From the NCBI GenBank assembly GCA_026874595.1, contig CM049306.1:46626019-46690018 (forward strand): DNA of 64,000 nucleotides, given 5' to 3'. The position numbers and the translations under genes are program-made. The stretch comes from Sipunculus nudus (Eukaryota; Annelida; Sipuncula; Golfingiida; Sipunculidae). Position 1 is the stretch's first letter. Each line of letters opens with the position of its first letter. Below are positions 24,294-33,751 of the stretch, in pieces. The notes beneath the pieces are model-generated. The model made no database searches, had not been told where the DNA came from, and saw only the letters and a program-made list of their open reading frames with translations.

Positions 24294-25802
24294 ACCATAT
24301 AGCAAGAACCAAAAATGACACAGAAAAAGTCTGGCATAATTCCAAATTTAATTTAAGTTATATTTATGTATTTGAATGAAACCATAATGTATATTACTAA
24401 TTAAACATAATAATATATAAAATAGAAAAAATAAATGTTGAAATATACATTCAAATGTAATACATTATATATCATATCGCGACGTAATATTTTAATATGG
24501 AATGTTATTTCTAATAAATATAATATAAAAGCATTTAAAATTTCGTAATTTTATCAAAATGGTGTGATAATTTTTTTCCTTATATAACAAAATAGATAAG
24601 AATATTTTATCATATAAAAAAGTTAAGTATTCTACATTAATTTGTATTATAATATTTTTACATAATAATATTCAAATATTTGATAAATACATAAATTTGT
24701 ATATTAATGTAAAAAACTAACAAATTATCAAACTGTCGCATCCTTGCAGGAACTGGTAAAACCGTAAGAAAAGTCCATTAAGTTTTGTATTAATAAAACT
24801 ATTCTTCTTTATCCATTAGGGTGCTATATACATATAAATGAAACTAATTTTTATCCATGCATTAAGTTGCTTTATATGGAACGCATATAACTCTCCAATG
24901 CTTGTTGAATACTGATCACCCAACGTATCAGGAAACATTTTTAGTTCATTGCACAGACAATTTGCATAAACCATTATAAAAACACTTCCAAAATATTTCG
25001 AAAATTTAAAAATATGTAAAACTGCATAACTGTGAAAGATTGAAAAAAAAGCATGTGATGTTGCAAAAATATTGATATAAATTATAACAGTATCTTTATA
25101 TTTCAATTTTAGCTTAATCAAAATAATTTATGTAGGAAGGATATTACATTATTATATGATTCCAGAGATCATTTTTAAATTTTACACTTTAAAGCCACAT
25201 ACTGTTTCGGAAACATTTTAAGAACAGTTTCATAAAATGTTTGTGCTAACTGGGGATCAGGCAATAAGAACAATGAAACGCGTGTGCCTTTAAGGTAACG
25301 ACATAAACTATCTTTAGATAATTATCAGTTACAACTAATAGGAGGAATCGCCATCTAAATTCTTTTCTGCCATCTGTTATCCTTTTTATTTGTTAGAATA
25401 ACTTCCTAGGTGGAGGAGATAAATTATCACATACATGAATGGATATATAAATAATCATATTATATACAATTTAATCATTTCATATATTAATTTATATTGA
25501 CTTATATAATTTGGTCTTACTTAATATAGGAATATTGATTATAATGTACTTTTTTAATATTTATTTTATCATATAATATAATTTAATATCAAATTATATC
25601 GATGTTGAATGAATATATAATTATATCGTCATCTGTGTTATTTAACACATTATGTATACATTTTATTATACTTGTATTATGTAATTATATTTTGCATCAT
25701 ATATGTATTTGTTCAATGAAAAAAATAGAGAATACCAAAACAAATCTGTATTGTATTATACTTTTTTTTTATTTATAATTATAGTATTTTATATTCATGT
25801 TT

Positions 25803-25980
25803 TATATTTTAATATGAATTTATATATTATGTTGTTAGTTATATACATTATGATTTTATTCAAATACATTAATATCACTAAAATTAATTTTTGGGTTAAT
25901 GCATATATTATTTTGTTAGTTATATACATTATGATTTTATTCAAATACATTAACATTACCTAAATTAATATTTGGGTTGA
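25803..25980. repeat. 90-bp tandem duplication inside the promoter element
   Basis: The segment TTGTTAGTTATATACATTAT, then GATTTTATTCAAATACATTA, occurs twice about 84-90 bp apart, followed each time by an AATTAATWTTTGGGTT stretch. Confidence 0.85.
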
Positions 25981-26022
25981 TGCAAGACCCTTTTTGTGTC
26001 GTTGTCGATTGGTATACTGTGG

Positions 26023-26284
26023 CTTGACTTCCGAGTTTTATGCATTTTGAGCATCATCAGGATGACTTCCGAGAGGCTTCCGACGCATTAATTATGCTTA
26101 AATTTTCATATATATCAATATATATCTTTGAAACTTTCTCGTATGAAAAAGGGTGTCTATATCTTCCGTTTTAACACAAAAACTTGTCGATTTGTTCGTT
26201 ATTTTAAAAATTATACTAAAATATAAAACGGCTTCCGACTTCCGAGAGCTTCCGACTTCCGACTTCCGAGTTTTATTTATTGCC
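26023..26284 (-). repeat. Right terminal inverted repeat with CTTCCG clusters
   Basis: Inverted partner of 24023-24293, with eight CTTCCG words in mirrored positions. Its outer end lies 9 bp of target duplication plus 57 bp from the RPS23 start codon. Confidence 0.9.
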
Positions 26285-26324
26285 TCTATTCTCGGAGGTT
26301 ATCGGAGGAAGTCACGTGGCCGGT

Positions 26325-26350
26325 CTCTTCCGCTCGAACCGACCACCATC
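26325..26350 (+). promoter_or_regulatory. RPS23 transcription start and 5' TOP tract (predicted)
   Basis: CTCTTCC followed by GCTC lies 20-26 bases before the ATG. Ribosomal-protein mRNAs begin with a C followed by a pyrimidine tract (5' TOP) and have very short leaders, so transcription most likely starts at C26325. No TATA box is visible, as usual for this class. Confidence 0.6.
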
Positions 26351-26354
26351 ATGG
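26351..26354 (+). CDS. RPS23: RPS23 exon 1 coding part (ATGG)
   Basis: Supplies Met and the first base of the Gly codon. I found no other ATGG|GT upstream of exon 2 with a pyrimidine leader. An RNA read crossing 26354 to 28717 would settle it. Confidence 0.75.
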
Positions 26355-29300
26355 GTACGCAAGCCATGTGGTCCTCAACAATTTTATCAATATTATTGCC
26401 TTATCTGAGTTCTAATTATATATTTAACTAATATTCAAATAGAGTTAATACATTTGAAGATTCTTAAACTACCATCAGCAGCATAGTATTTATTTTAAAA
26501 ACAAAAATGACTGTGGCTTTTGTAATGTGGCGATTCCTTCTAACTCAGTTGAAATATCGGACTGGGGTTGATTGCATCTGCACTGTGGCTTCTTGTGCAA
26601 GTCGAAATATACCTTTATGCAAGTTATGCGAATTATTAAAAGAACTGAGTTCAGTTTACGTAAATTCAGTGCAGTTTACGTAAATTCAGTGATAAAAGTC
26701 CATGAAGCTTGACACAAACTGATTACGCATGATCCTATGCCTAGAAGGGATAAACAAACTCGTCTAAAGTACATTATATTTATTATAGTTTATACATATC
26801 GAGCCGTCTGACCCGATTCGGCTGTATTATTTTTTATGAAAATTATCTTTAAAAAAAACAGGTGCACAGCAGGTTACAGGACTAGGTATATCAGTTAATT
26901 TTTCAAAATAAAAATTTACATCAAAGAAATGCCCGGCAAGGTAGATTTTTGCTTCAGGACTATTACTAGTATTAGTACTATGACTACTATTACTATTGTA
27001 TTACGTAGCTGTAACCTTACTCTTAATTTAATAAAAAATACTGATAGGTGGAATTATATTCCCACTTCATTAACTTGTTATAACATTAAAGGGGCCCAAT
27101 CACGTACAAAGCATGTTGAGTTTATACAAAATATAGGTTCTTCCTTTAAAATAAATCTGTACCTGCTAAAATATTGCCTTGAAATCATTAGCTTACACCT
27201 GTAAACGAGTGTTAAAATCATTGGATCAGGTGCAATCGCAGATGTCAACATAAATACTGCGTTTGGCGGTGCGCATCATGCAGCCCCAACTCATTTCAAT
27301 CAGGAGATACCTGACTGACTTGGCCCAAAAAATGTAATACATGTTTCTGCTGGCTGAAACAATGTGTTGCCCCTCATAATCAGACCTCCAATTACGCGGC
27401 CTTGATATGATAAACAGACACAGGTGGACTGTTTTAACCAACACGCAGGGCCATAACAATGTGTTTAACAGCTGTATGGGAGGAACTGAGACTGTGTGCC
27501 GGTCTGGTTTTGCTGGGAAACTTTTTTATAGAGCAAAACTGAACTTGTAGTGTGAAAGACTAGACATAATATGTCTCCTGATTATGTCCCTTTAAGACAT
27601 TTTATCATTGCCATGTTCATATCTCCAGAACAATTAGAATATGTCACCAACAAGTTGTGAGCCAAGCAAGGAACACCCTTCTTGTTTTAATACACTAGCT
27701 TTAAGGTGGGCTTCATTGGGTTGGTATCCGTTTTGCTAGGGACAGGAACATGGCTATGATAAAAGTCTCAATGTCATAATATTTATCAGGGGACAAAGTG
27801 GGAGCGTAATATGAACTTTTATTTAATAAGAGTATGACCACCTTAGAATCACATTTCGCTCACACTCCGTGGACGCATAGACATATGCTGCTATGCTTTC
27901 AGTGTTAACACAAAATGTGGCAACATTGGCTCTGAGGCGGTCCTTGCTGGGCTGTGTTTTGCTAGAGACGGGCACATGGCTACAATTAGTCTTTAATGTC
28001 ATGATTGATCAATGAAGCAGGAACAAATTACAAAATAGGTGCATAATATGAACTATTATTTAATAAGAGTATAAAATCCTGAAACCCAGTAGTGGCTCTG
28101 TGGAATACGCAGACCTGGGGCTTCAGTTATCTAGTGGACAGAGCACACAAAACAGGTGTCTGACCGAGTGTATTGGGTGCCTGTTTGGAGTGTCAAATGA
28201 ATTCGCCAGTGGACATGCAGGCCATCATTCCAGCCAGCAGTTATTCATATTAAATAAAAGGTCATCTTATACCTGTTTATTCTTGCTCATCCACTGATTA
28301 TGGCTACATTTTGCTTACAGGTATTAGCAGCTTTATTGTCTGTTGTAGGTTAAATTATGGTTAAGTGCTAAACCCTTAAAAAATACAAATAGATGGTTTT
28401 ATAAATGATACCAACAACTTGCACTCTGTGCCACAGATACTTTACTAAATGTGTTGGGTTACCATTAGGGTGGCATTGGTAAGCACCTTCCGGGCATGAG
28501 CCTGTATTAAAGTGACAGGTATCCTAATCAAGGAAGGTTACATCAAATCCCTTGTTTAATCCCGGGGACCTCCATGTAATGTGGTATTCCGGTTCATGCC
28601 TTGGGAACAGGTTTTGAACTTTTCTAGATTATTACTTGTACATTAATTATACTATTCATGCAAATTTCCAAATATGAGTCGCCCACTTGACCTGATATTG
28701 TTTCCTCTATTTTCAGGAAAGCCTAGGGGTCTTAGAACAGCTCGCAAACTTAGGAGCCACCGTCGTGACCAGAAATGGCACGATAAGGATTACAAGAAAT
28801 CTCACTTGGGAACACGTTGGAAGGCTAACCCCTTCGCTGGTGCCTCTCATGCCAAAGGAATCGTTCTTGAGAAAGTGTGAGTAATTAAGTCAAACAAGGC
28901 TTTTAAGATGTGTTGGACACAAGTCCAAAAAATGGCAATAAAAAAATTTTTCCTACAATTGTTTTTTAAATATCCTTATATTATTTTACTACCGTTTCGA
29001 ATGTTTTATTAAAAATTCTTTCTTTTTACAGTATATACATCCTTTTTCTGAAATAATAGTGACTAAGGATTATTAAGTAATGACTGGATTTTATAACACA
29101 AAAAGTGTTGCCTTGCCAGACGTAAGGGACTTTGATATTTTTGCTAAGCATGTTGGACCTTCCGGGCATGAGCCTGTTTAAAAATAGCAGGTATTCCTAA
29201 TCAAGGAAGGTAACATTAAATCCCTTGTTTAATCCCAGGGGCCTTTGTGCAGTGAGGTACTCTGGTTCATGCCTTGGGTACATGTAAGAATTAAGATCAT

Positions 29301-31721
29301 TTGGACAATTTCAGTAGAATCTACTGATATTAAAAGAAATAATTATCTGTAATTTAGAGATTTTTTTTATGAATGGAATTTTTATTTTGCTTCATTCTTC
29401 TGTCAGCTGATGCATTTCTCTTAAAATAGAAGATACAGGATAATGCCATTGAGACATATTTATAGGAGCAGCAAAAGAAAATGCTACCATTTGATATTTC
29501 TGGAAGACCATTAATGTACGTCAAGGACAATGTATCTTTAAACAAATGAAAATCTGTTGGTAGTATAATATTACCTGGTTGTTACTCTGTTGTTTTAGTG
29601 GTGTTGAGGCCAAGCAGCCTAACTCTGCCATCCGTAAGTGTGTCAGGGTGCAGTTGATCAAGAATGGCAAGAAAATCACAGCTTTTGTCCCCAGAGATGG
29701 TTGCTTGAACTACGTTGAAGTAAGTAAACCAGTAATGTGTATCAACATGTAAATTTTTTTATAACTATAGCTTTGTTGACAAAATATTATAAAAAGGGTG
29801 ATATTATCTCTCACATAAAGCACAGTTCAAGTTGTCAGTATTCTGTTTAAGATCACAGGTTTTTGTGATCAGGGCAGAGTAATGCTGCAAAAGGCAATTT
29901 TTTATGTAAATGAAAGGTCATTATGTATAACACAAGCAAACACAGTATTGTGAATATCATGTTATTATACTGTTAAAGTTTGAATCTGGTATACAAAATC
30001 CATTCTTTCAGTGTTAGGGTGCCTTTCCATACATGTGGATTTTCACCTGCATGCGGAGTGCCCCTTCCATATGTGCGGGTCCCAGCATGTAGGAGACCCG
30101 TTAGTTTGGATAAATGCATGCACTAATAATCCTAATTTCTCAAATTGTAGTGCATGTCCTTAAAAAAATATTGAGTGTAAACATTTATACTAACTGATGA
30201 GGCAGATTGAAGCGGATTAATATCATATCTCACCAGCCAGGCTTAAATGGCGGCTATTTCCTGTCACACTCTATCTTGAGCTGGCCCTGGGCCGCATCTC
30301 AATGAAGACCCGTGGTATATTTTTTTATGCAGTCGAATAGCTTTATCAACTGCTTCTTTTCAAAGACGAGGACATGTGCCTGCTATTGATATAACATTAA
30401 GCATCCGCAGGTACTTGTTTGATTTCAACCATGTGGGACATGCGTGGGGGCCGCATGTATGGAAAGACAATGTTTAAAACTGCAGCACAAGTGCCCTGTG
30501 AGGGCTTCATTCAGCTGTTTGTTGACTAAATCCCAGAATTTTTCTGATGTTCAACTAAATTTGGATTTGACAAATTATTGGAACAAAGCCTTATATATCA
30601 TAACCTTAAATACCAAGGTTTCATATAGAATGCTTAAAAAAGGGTCTTTATTGCAGTGAATTATAATAAAGCAGTATTATGAAAAATTGTAACCTTCCGG
30701 GCATGAGCCTGAATTAACATGACAGGTATCCTAATCAAGGAAGGTTACAGCAAATCCCTTGTTTAATCCCGGGGACCTCCATGTAATGGGGTATTCCGGT
30801 TCATGCCTTGGGAACAAATATTACTGTGCTGTCATGTTGTAAGGCAAGAAGTTAAAAGATTCTCATTAGTTAAGATCTTGCAGTTCTGTCATAATATTTT
30901 GTATCATTTGAATTTGCTAAATTGTTAATGCTTGTTAGCTTTACCAGAAACCCTGATGTCTGTACCGTCAGACATTAATAGTTGACCATTGTTTGTACAT
31001 ATTGAGTCCAAAAAGAATATGCAGGTTCAGTTCAGTTATGGTTCCTTTGAAATAATTAGACTTTTGATGCTTCCTTGTAGGGCTGAAAGGAGTACTCGAG
31101 TCTGGGTAATACTTACCGAGTACTCGAGTCCAAAATTTGGACTCGAGTACTCGTGTTTGTACATGTTAGCATGCATATCTGAATATTACTGCAAATTTAC
31201 CGGCAGTCTGTAGGCCTATTTATTCATTATCATAGCCTGGCATATGGCCCTAAACATATGCTAGTCAAATTAACACAGGTCTTGTTATGACATATATCTG
31301 TTTCTTCGTTGGGATAAAGTTAAATCGTCACAAAGTCAAATATATGCATATTTTGCATCGGTAAACAGATGTCCGTTTTATCTTACAGCGTTGCCATGGT
31401 AACGGGTACTCGAATCCAAAAATTTGTACCCGTTTCAGCCCTACTTCCTTGTACTCATTACACTACGCTTTATGTGCTCTGATTTTTAATTTTACCCTGT
31501 GCACTTGCAGGCGCATGCCTATGTAGTAGGTGATATTTATCTGCTTAAACATTTTGAATTCTTGTATGTTTCAGGAAAACGATGAAGTCCTTGTAGCTGG
31601 ATTTGGTAGAAAGGGCCATGCCGTCGGTGATATCCCAGGTGTCAGGTTCAAGGTCGTCAAAGTGGCCAACACATCCCTGTGGGCGTTGTACAAGGAGAAG
31701 AAGGAGAGACCGAGGTCTTAA
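26351..31721 (+). CDS. RPS23: RPS23, 40S ribosomal protein S23 (uS12)
   Basis: Protein uS12 of the decoding centre of the small ribosomal subunit. The exons 26351-26354, 28717-28876, 29599-29719 and 31575-31721 join into 432 nt, 143 residues plus stop, the exact eukaryotic length. The sequence [62 protein letters not shown] and KKERPRS is nearly identical to known animal S23. The PNSAIRK motif contains the proline that is hydroxylated in other eukaryotes. Exon 1 is only ATGG and was placed at 26351 from phase, the flanking pyrimidine leader and an ACCATCATGG context; its donor GTACGC is weak. Each of the three introns carries one copy of an H/ACA snoRNA, so this is also a snoRNA host gene. 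Confidence 0.95.
26355..28484. other. RPS23 intron 1, 5' part
   Basis: Holds a short direct repeat (TCAGTTTACGTAAATTCAGT type, 26650-26692), the MITE at 27086-27595, and two diverged copies of a 125-bp segment containing TTTTGCTAGRGACRGG (near 27740 and 27960). No exon was recognised. Confidence 0.65.
27086..27595. mobile_element. TTAA-flanked MITE, copy 1
   Basis: Starts TTAAAGGGGCCCAATCAC and ends ATTATGTCCCTTTAA; the ends are imperfect inverted repeats and include TTAA, the target of piggyBac- and Kolobok-type elements. A related copy is at 36090-36591. No coding capacity. Confidence 0.75.
28485..28612 (+). ncRNA. H/ACA-box snoRNA, copy 1 (RPS23 intron 1)
   Basis: 128 nt. Hairpin 1 is closed by ACCTTCC/GGAAGGT; the H box is ACATCA (28540-28545); hairpin 2 is closed by TCCC/GGGA; the ACA box is at 28607-28609 with three bases after it. 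In hairpin 2 the upper stem CCGG/CCGG is flanked by TTTAATC (left) and TTCATGC (right), and the right pocket starts 14 nt before ACA, the canonical spacing. These loops pair with 28S rRNA GCATGAA-UG-GATTAA, predicting pseudouridine at the U of UG. Hairpin 1 gives no convincing guide pocket. It ends 104 nt before exon 2. Confidence 0.9.
28717..28876 (+). CDS. RPS23: RPS23 exon 2
   Basis: Residues 2-55, [20 protein letters not shown] through [11 protein letters not shown], between TTTTCAG and AAAGT|GTGAGT. Confidence 0.96.
28877..29156. other. RPS23 intron 2, 5' part
   Basis: AT-rich; nothing recognised before the snoRNA. The part after the snoRNA (29286-29598) also shows nothing. Confidence 0.5.
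29157..29285 (+). ncRNA. H/ACA-box snoRNA, copy 2 (RPS23 intron 2)
   Basis: 129 nt, same structure. The H box is ACATTA (29213-29218) and the ACA box 29280-29282. The upper stem of hairpin 2 changed from CCGG/CCGG to CCAG/CTGG, a compensated pair change, while the guide loops TTTAATC and TTCATGC are unchanged. It is the most diverged copy, especially in the apical loops. Confidence 0.9.
29599..29719 (+). CDS. RPS23: RPS23 exon 3
   Basis: [15 protein letters not shown] through GCLNYVE, between TTTTAG and GAA|GTAAGT. Confidence 0.96.
30020..30469. mobile_element. Candidate MITE with 16-bp inverted ends
   Basis: TGCCTTTCCATACATG at 30020-30035 is inverted at 30454-30469 (CATGTATGGAAAGACA, one mismatch). 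The sequence between them is locally GC-richer than the intron. I found no clear target duplication, so the class is open. Confidence 0.55.
30692..30819 (+). ncRNA. H/ACA-box snoRNA, copy 3 (RPS23 intron 3)
   Basis: 128 nt. The H box is ACAGCA (30747-30752) and the ACA box 30814-30816. Both closing stems and both guide loops are as in copy 1, to which it is closest. It lies 755 nt before exon 4, a distance partly due to the hAT MITE inserted between them. Confidence 0.9.
31078..31443. mobile_element. hAT-type MITE with perfect 8-bp target duplication
   Basis: 366 bp, starting TAGGGCTGAAA and ending TTTCAGCCCTA. The flanks are CTTCCTTG at 31070-31077 and 31444-31451. An 8-bp duplication and TAGGG-type ends are hallmarks of hAT elements. 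The interior has ACTCGAGTACTCG palindromes and no coding frame. Confidence 0.9.
31575..31721 (+). CDS. RPS23: RPS23 exon 4 and stop
   Basis: [19 protein letters not shown] through KKERPRS and TAA, after acceptor TTTCAG. Confidence 0.97.
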   Translation, partial: ENDEVLVAGFGRKGHAVGDIPGVRFKVVKVANTSLWALYKEKKERPRS

Positions 31722-31756
31722 ACATCAACCCCTGGCACTCTTTGTATCATTATGTG

Positions 31757-31762
31757 AATAAA
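31757..31762 (+). terminator. RPS23 poly(A) signal AATAAA
   Basis: AATAAA 36 bases after the stop codon gives a very short 3' UTR, as is usual for ribosomal-protein mRNAs. Confidence 0.85.
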
Positions 31763-33640
31763 TAATATCCAGATGGTAAAAGGTCTTCCGTCTTCTTTCT
31801 ATATGTTGGTAAATGGTATCTCCTTTGGAACTATGTGTGTAGTGTGTTGACAGGGGTATCAAGTCAAAGTACCTTATCGACGTAATGAGCAAACCAGGTG
31901 CCCTCAAAAATTGAATTTAAACAAATCTTATTTTGTACCGCAAAAAGCACCCACCACGCGCAAAACGGTCATTTTGTATGATTGTAGCAATCCGCTTGAC
32001 ACTTGTTTGACATCGCGGCACATTCCCGGTGATTCAGGGGTACCAAAAGGCCGAACGATGATGGTTTAACAATAAATCAATAACTAACCAAACTATGAAT
32101 TTAGTTTATTCCTCATCTTAATGCCTAGATGATCTACATGCACAGTACTTTAATAGCAAATTTATACACCATCTGGTTCTGCTACAGTTTGAACTGCTGA
32201 CATTTTGATCGAAGTTCGGGCGCCATCTTCCGCTTATCTAGGGATAGAAAATGCCACAAATTAACGCCAACGAAGCCAAGGATCATTATTATTTATATAT
32301 CCCCATGAATAAGCAGTCACAAGTGTAACGATTTCTCACAAGTCGCAAATGCCGTCCGACGAGCTCTTGTCTTTGCTGACCTGCAGTGCAAATTAGCAGG
32401 AAATATACCCAATATGTTCTTCATAGCCGGTGCTCCAAATTGAAAAAAAAATACCAGGGTTTTCCCGTGCATACAGTAGAAACCTGTACTACTGGGGAGG
32501 TCTGAAAAATCGCGCATCGCACGATGTAGATTTCACACGCGCGCGTGAACGTGTGCATGGAAAAGGTTTTTTAGTATATGATTTACACTAGCGCAATTTT
32601 TCGCACGGAAACGCGCCCGTGCGCATGGAAAAGGGCCCTCAGCCAGTTATTTTCCATCGGCTTTAACGACTGTCAGGCTCGGTCATTCGAAACACCACAA
32701 TCGACCGTTGCCATTATAGCATAATTCGCGGGAAATACACTGGGTTGCCATTTCTACTGACTCGTCCGGAAAAAGATCACAGTTTCCACAAAGAAAAGGC
32801 CTCCATATATTTCCCGTAATAATGTGTTTTATATGGGCTCGATATGTTGTTGCTAAATATCAACTGCGACAAGGTATTCGACAGTAATTTAACTAAAAGG
32901 TTCAGTTTAACACAAATGCGACATACATCGCCTACTGGGATGGGACTTCCTGACGTGAACTGTAAACTAGTGCGGCCATAATAAATGTACCTGGGATTTT
33001 CTCCTCATTTTTTTTTTCAGTGTTGAATAAGTAGAACATGTGAGGATTGGCAGTCCCTGTACACAATATACATTGTTTTCAAAATTTGCTTATACAAAGC
33101 GCACTACCGGTGTGCAGTTGACCTGACCTCGCTTGCCGGAATACTTTCCATTGCGGCCCCAGATGTACATCCGAGGCTATAAGCCAACGGATTGGACGAG
33201 GAGTTCGAATGAGGCTTTGCAAAAGCCGAAGCTACCCAAATATGAGCTCCGTTGACACGGTTAAAACGAAAGGACCAGGAGGCAATTCATATTCTAAAAT
33301 TTCTTAGGGACTCTGCAGTCTGAGGTCAGCTGTTATTTGCTGGAAATATAACATGGTTTCCATGTATCAAAACATACAAACATCGATGAGGTCTGGAGGT
33401 GCTGGAAACATTGAAATTCCCTTACACGGTACAGATTGTTTAGATATGCATGTATTTAGAACGAAAAGCGACGGTGTAAATACTGTATCAATGTTTTGCT
33501 GTTCTAGGCTAAAATATGACTTTTTGGGAGTATCTGGGGGAATTTATCAGGTGTTAATTTAGGGGAAATTTCCTTTAGTTAGCCAATATACGATGGGCTT
33601 TTGAAACCCTGGTATAATTTCATGCCTCAGAAACATCAAG
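31763..33640. other. Intergenic, GC- and CpG-richer patch downstream of RPS23
   Basis: Unique-looking sequence with many CpG dinucleotides at 31930-32350, 32500-32650 (GCGCGCGTGAACGTGTGC) and 33100-33250. It may hold an unrecognised promoter. The only open frame of note is the 69-codon one at 33353. Confidence 0.4.
33353..33562 (+). CDS. Small open frame, unrecognised
   Basis: An ATG-started frame of 69 codons, beginning MVSMYQNIQTSMRSGGAG and containing LHGTDCLDMHVFRTK, free of repeats and downstream of a CpG-rich patch. I do not recognise the protein. It could be the first coding exon of a plus-strand gene or chance; no further exon was found to the right. CAG|GTGTTAA at 33550 could serve as a donor. 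Confidence 0.2.
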   Translation: MVSMYQNIQTSMRSGGAGNIEIPLHGTDCLDMHVFRTKSDGVNTVSMFCCSRLKYDFLGVSGGIYQVLI

Positions 33641-33751
33641 TGAGGTGCTATAAGGGTGACCCTAAGTAATGCCAAAGCTTTTTGGGTAAGAATGGCTTAC
33701 TAGTATTCCTTCCTATTTCTAAGAGCCCTAAGAAAAAATTCATATGTGTGT

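Larger units (their letters stand above)
24023..26284. mobile_element. 2.26-kb non-autonomous DNA transposon with long TIRs (MULE-like)
   Basis: Flanked by a perfect 9-bp direct repeat TCTATTCTC (24014-24022 and 26285-26293). The inverted ends start GGCAATAAATAAAACTCGG, are 271 bp (24023-24293) and 262 bp (26023-26284) long, and match along their whole length with scattered changes. The 1.73 kb between them is extremely AT-rich, has no credible coding frame and contains a 90-bp tandem duplication. A 9-bp duplication with long TIRs suits Mutator-like elements; Merlin-like or foldback origin is possible. No transposase is encoded. Confidence 0.88.
23978..26350. promoter_or_regulatory. Bidirectional ATP6AP1/RPS23 promoter, split by a transposon
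   Basis: The two start codons face outward (ATP6AP1 at 23977 minus, RPS23 at 26351 plus). Removing the inserted element (24023-26284) and one 9-bp target duplication leaves 102 bp between them. The left remnant (23978-24022) holds GTCACATGAT, an E-box-like site. The right remnant (26285-26350) holds GGAAGTCACGTGGCC with a CACGTG E-box at 26313-26318 and then the RPS23 pyrimidine start. The resemblance of GTCACGTG to the TFEB/CLEAR site of lysosomal genes is an inference. Confidence 0.75.

Noticed and set aside
28471-28484. CATTG|GTAAGC as an alternative RPS23 first-exon donor near 28477
   Set aside because: It lacks an ATG in the right phase and a pyrimidine leader, and would leave the snoRNA in a very short intron; ATGG at 26351 fits better.
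30190-30240. Box C-like TGATGA suggesting a C/D snoRNA in RPS23 intron 3
   Set aside because: No D box at a suitable distance and no terminal stem; it lies within the candidate MITE.
33195-33220. B-box-like GAGTTCGAATGAG, possible tRNA gene
   Set aside because: No A box, no acceptor stem and no cloverleaf could be built around it.
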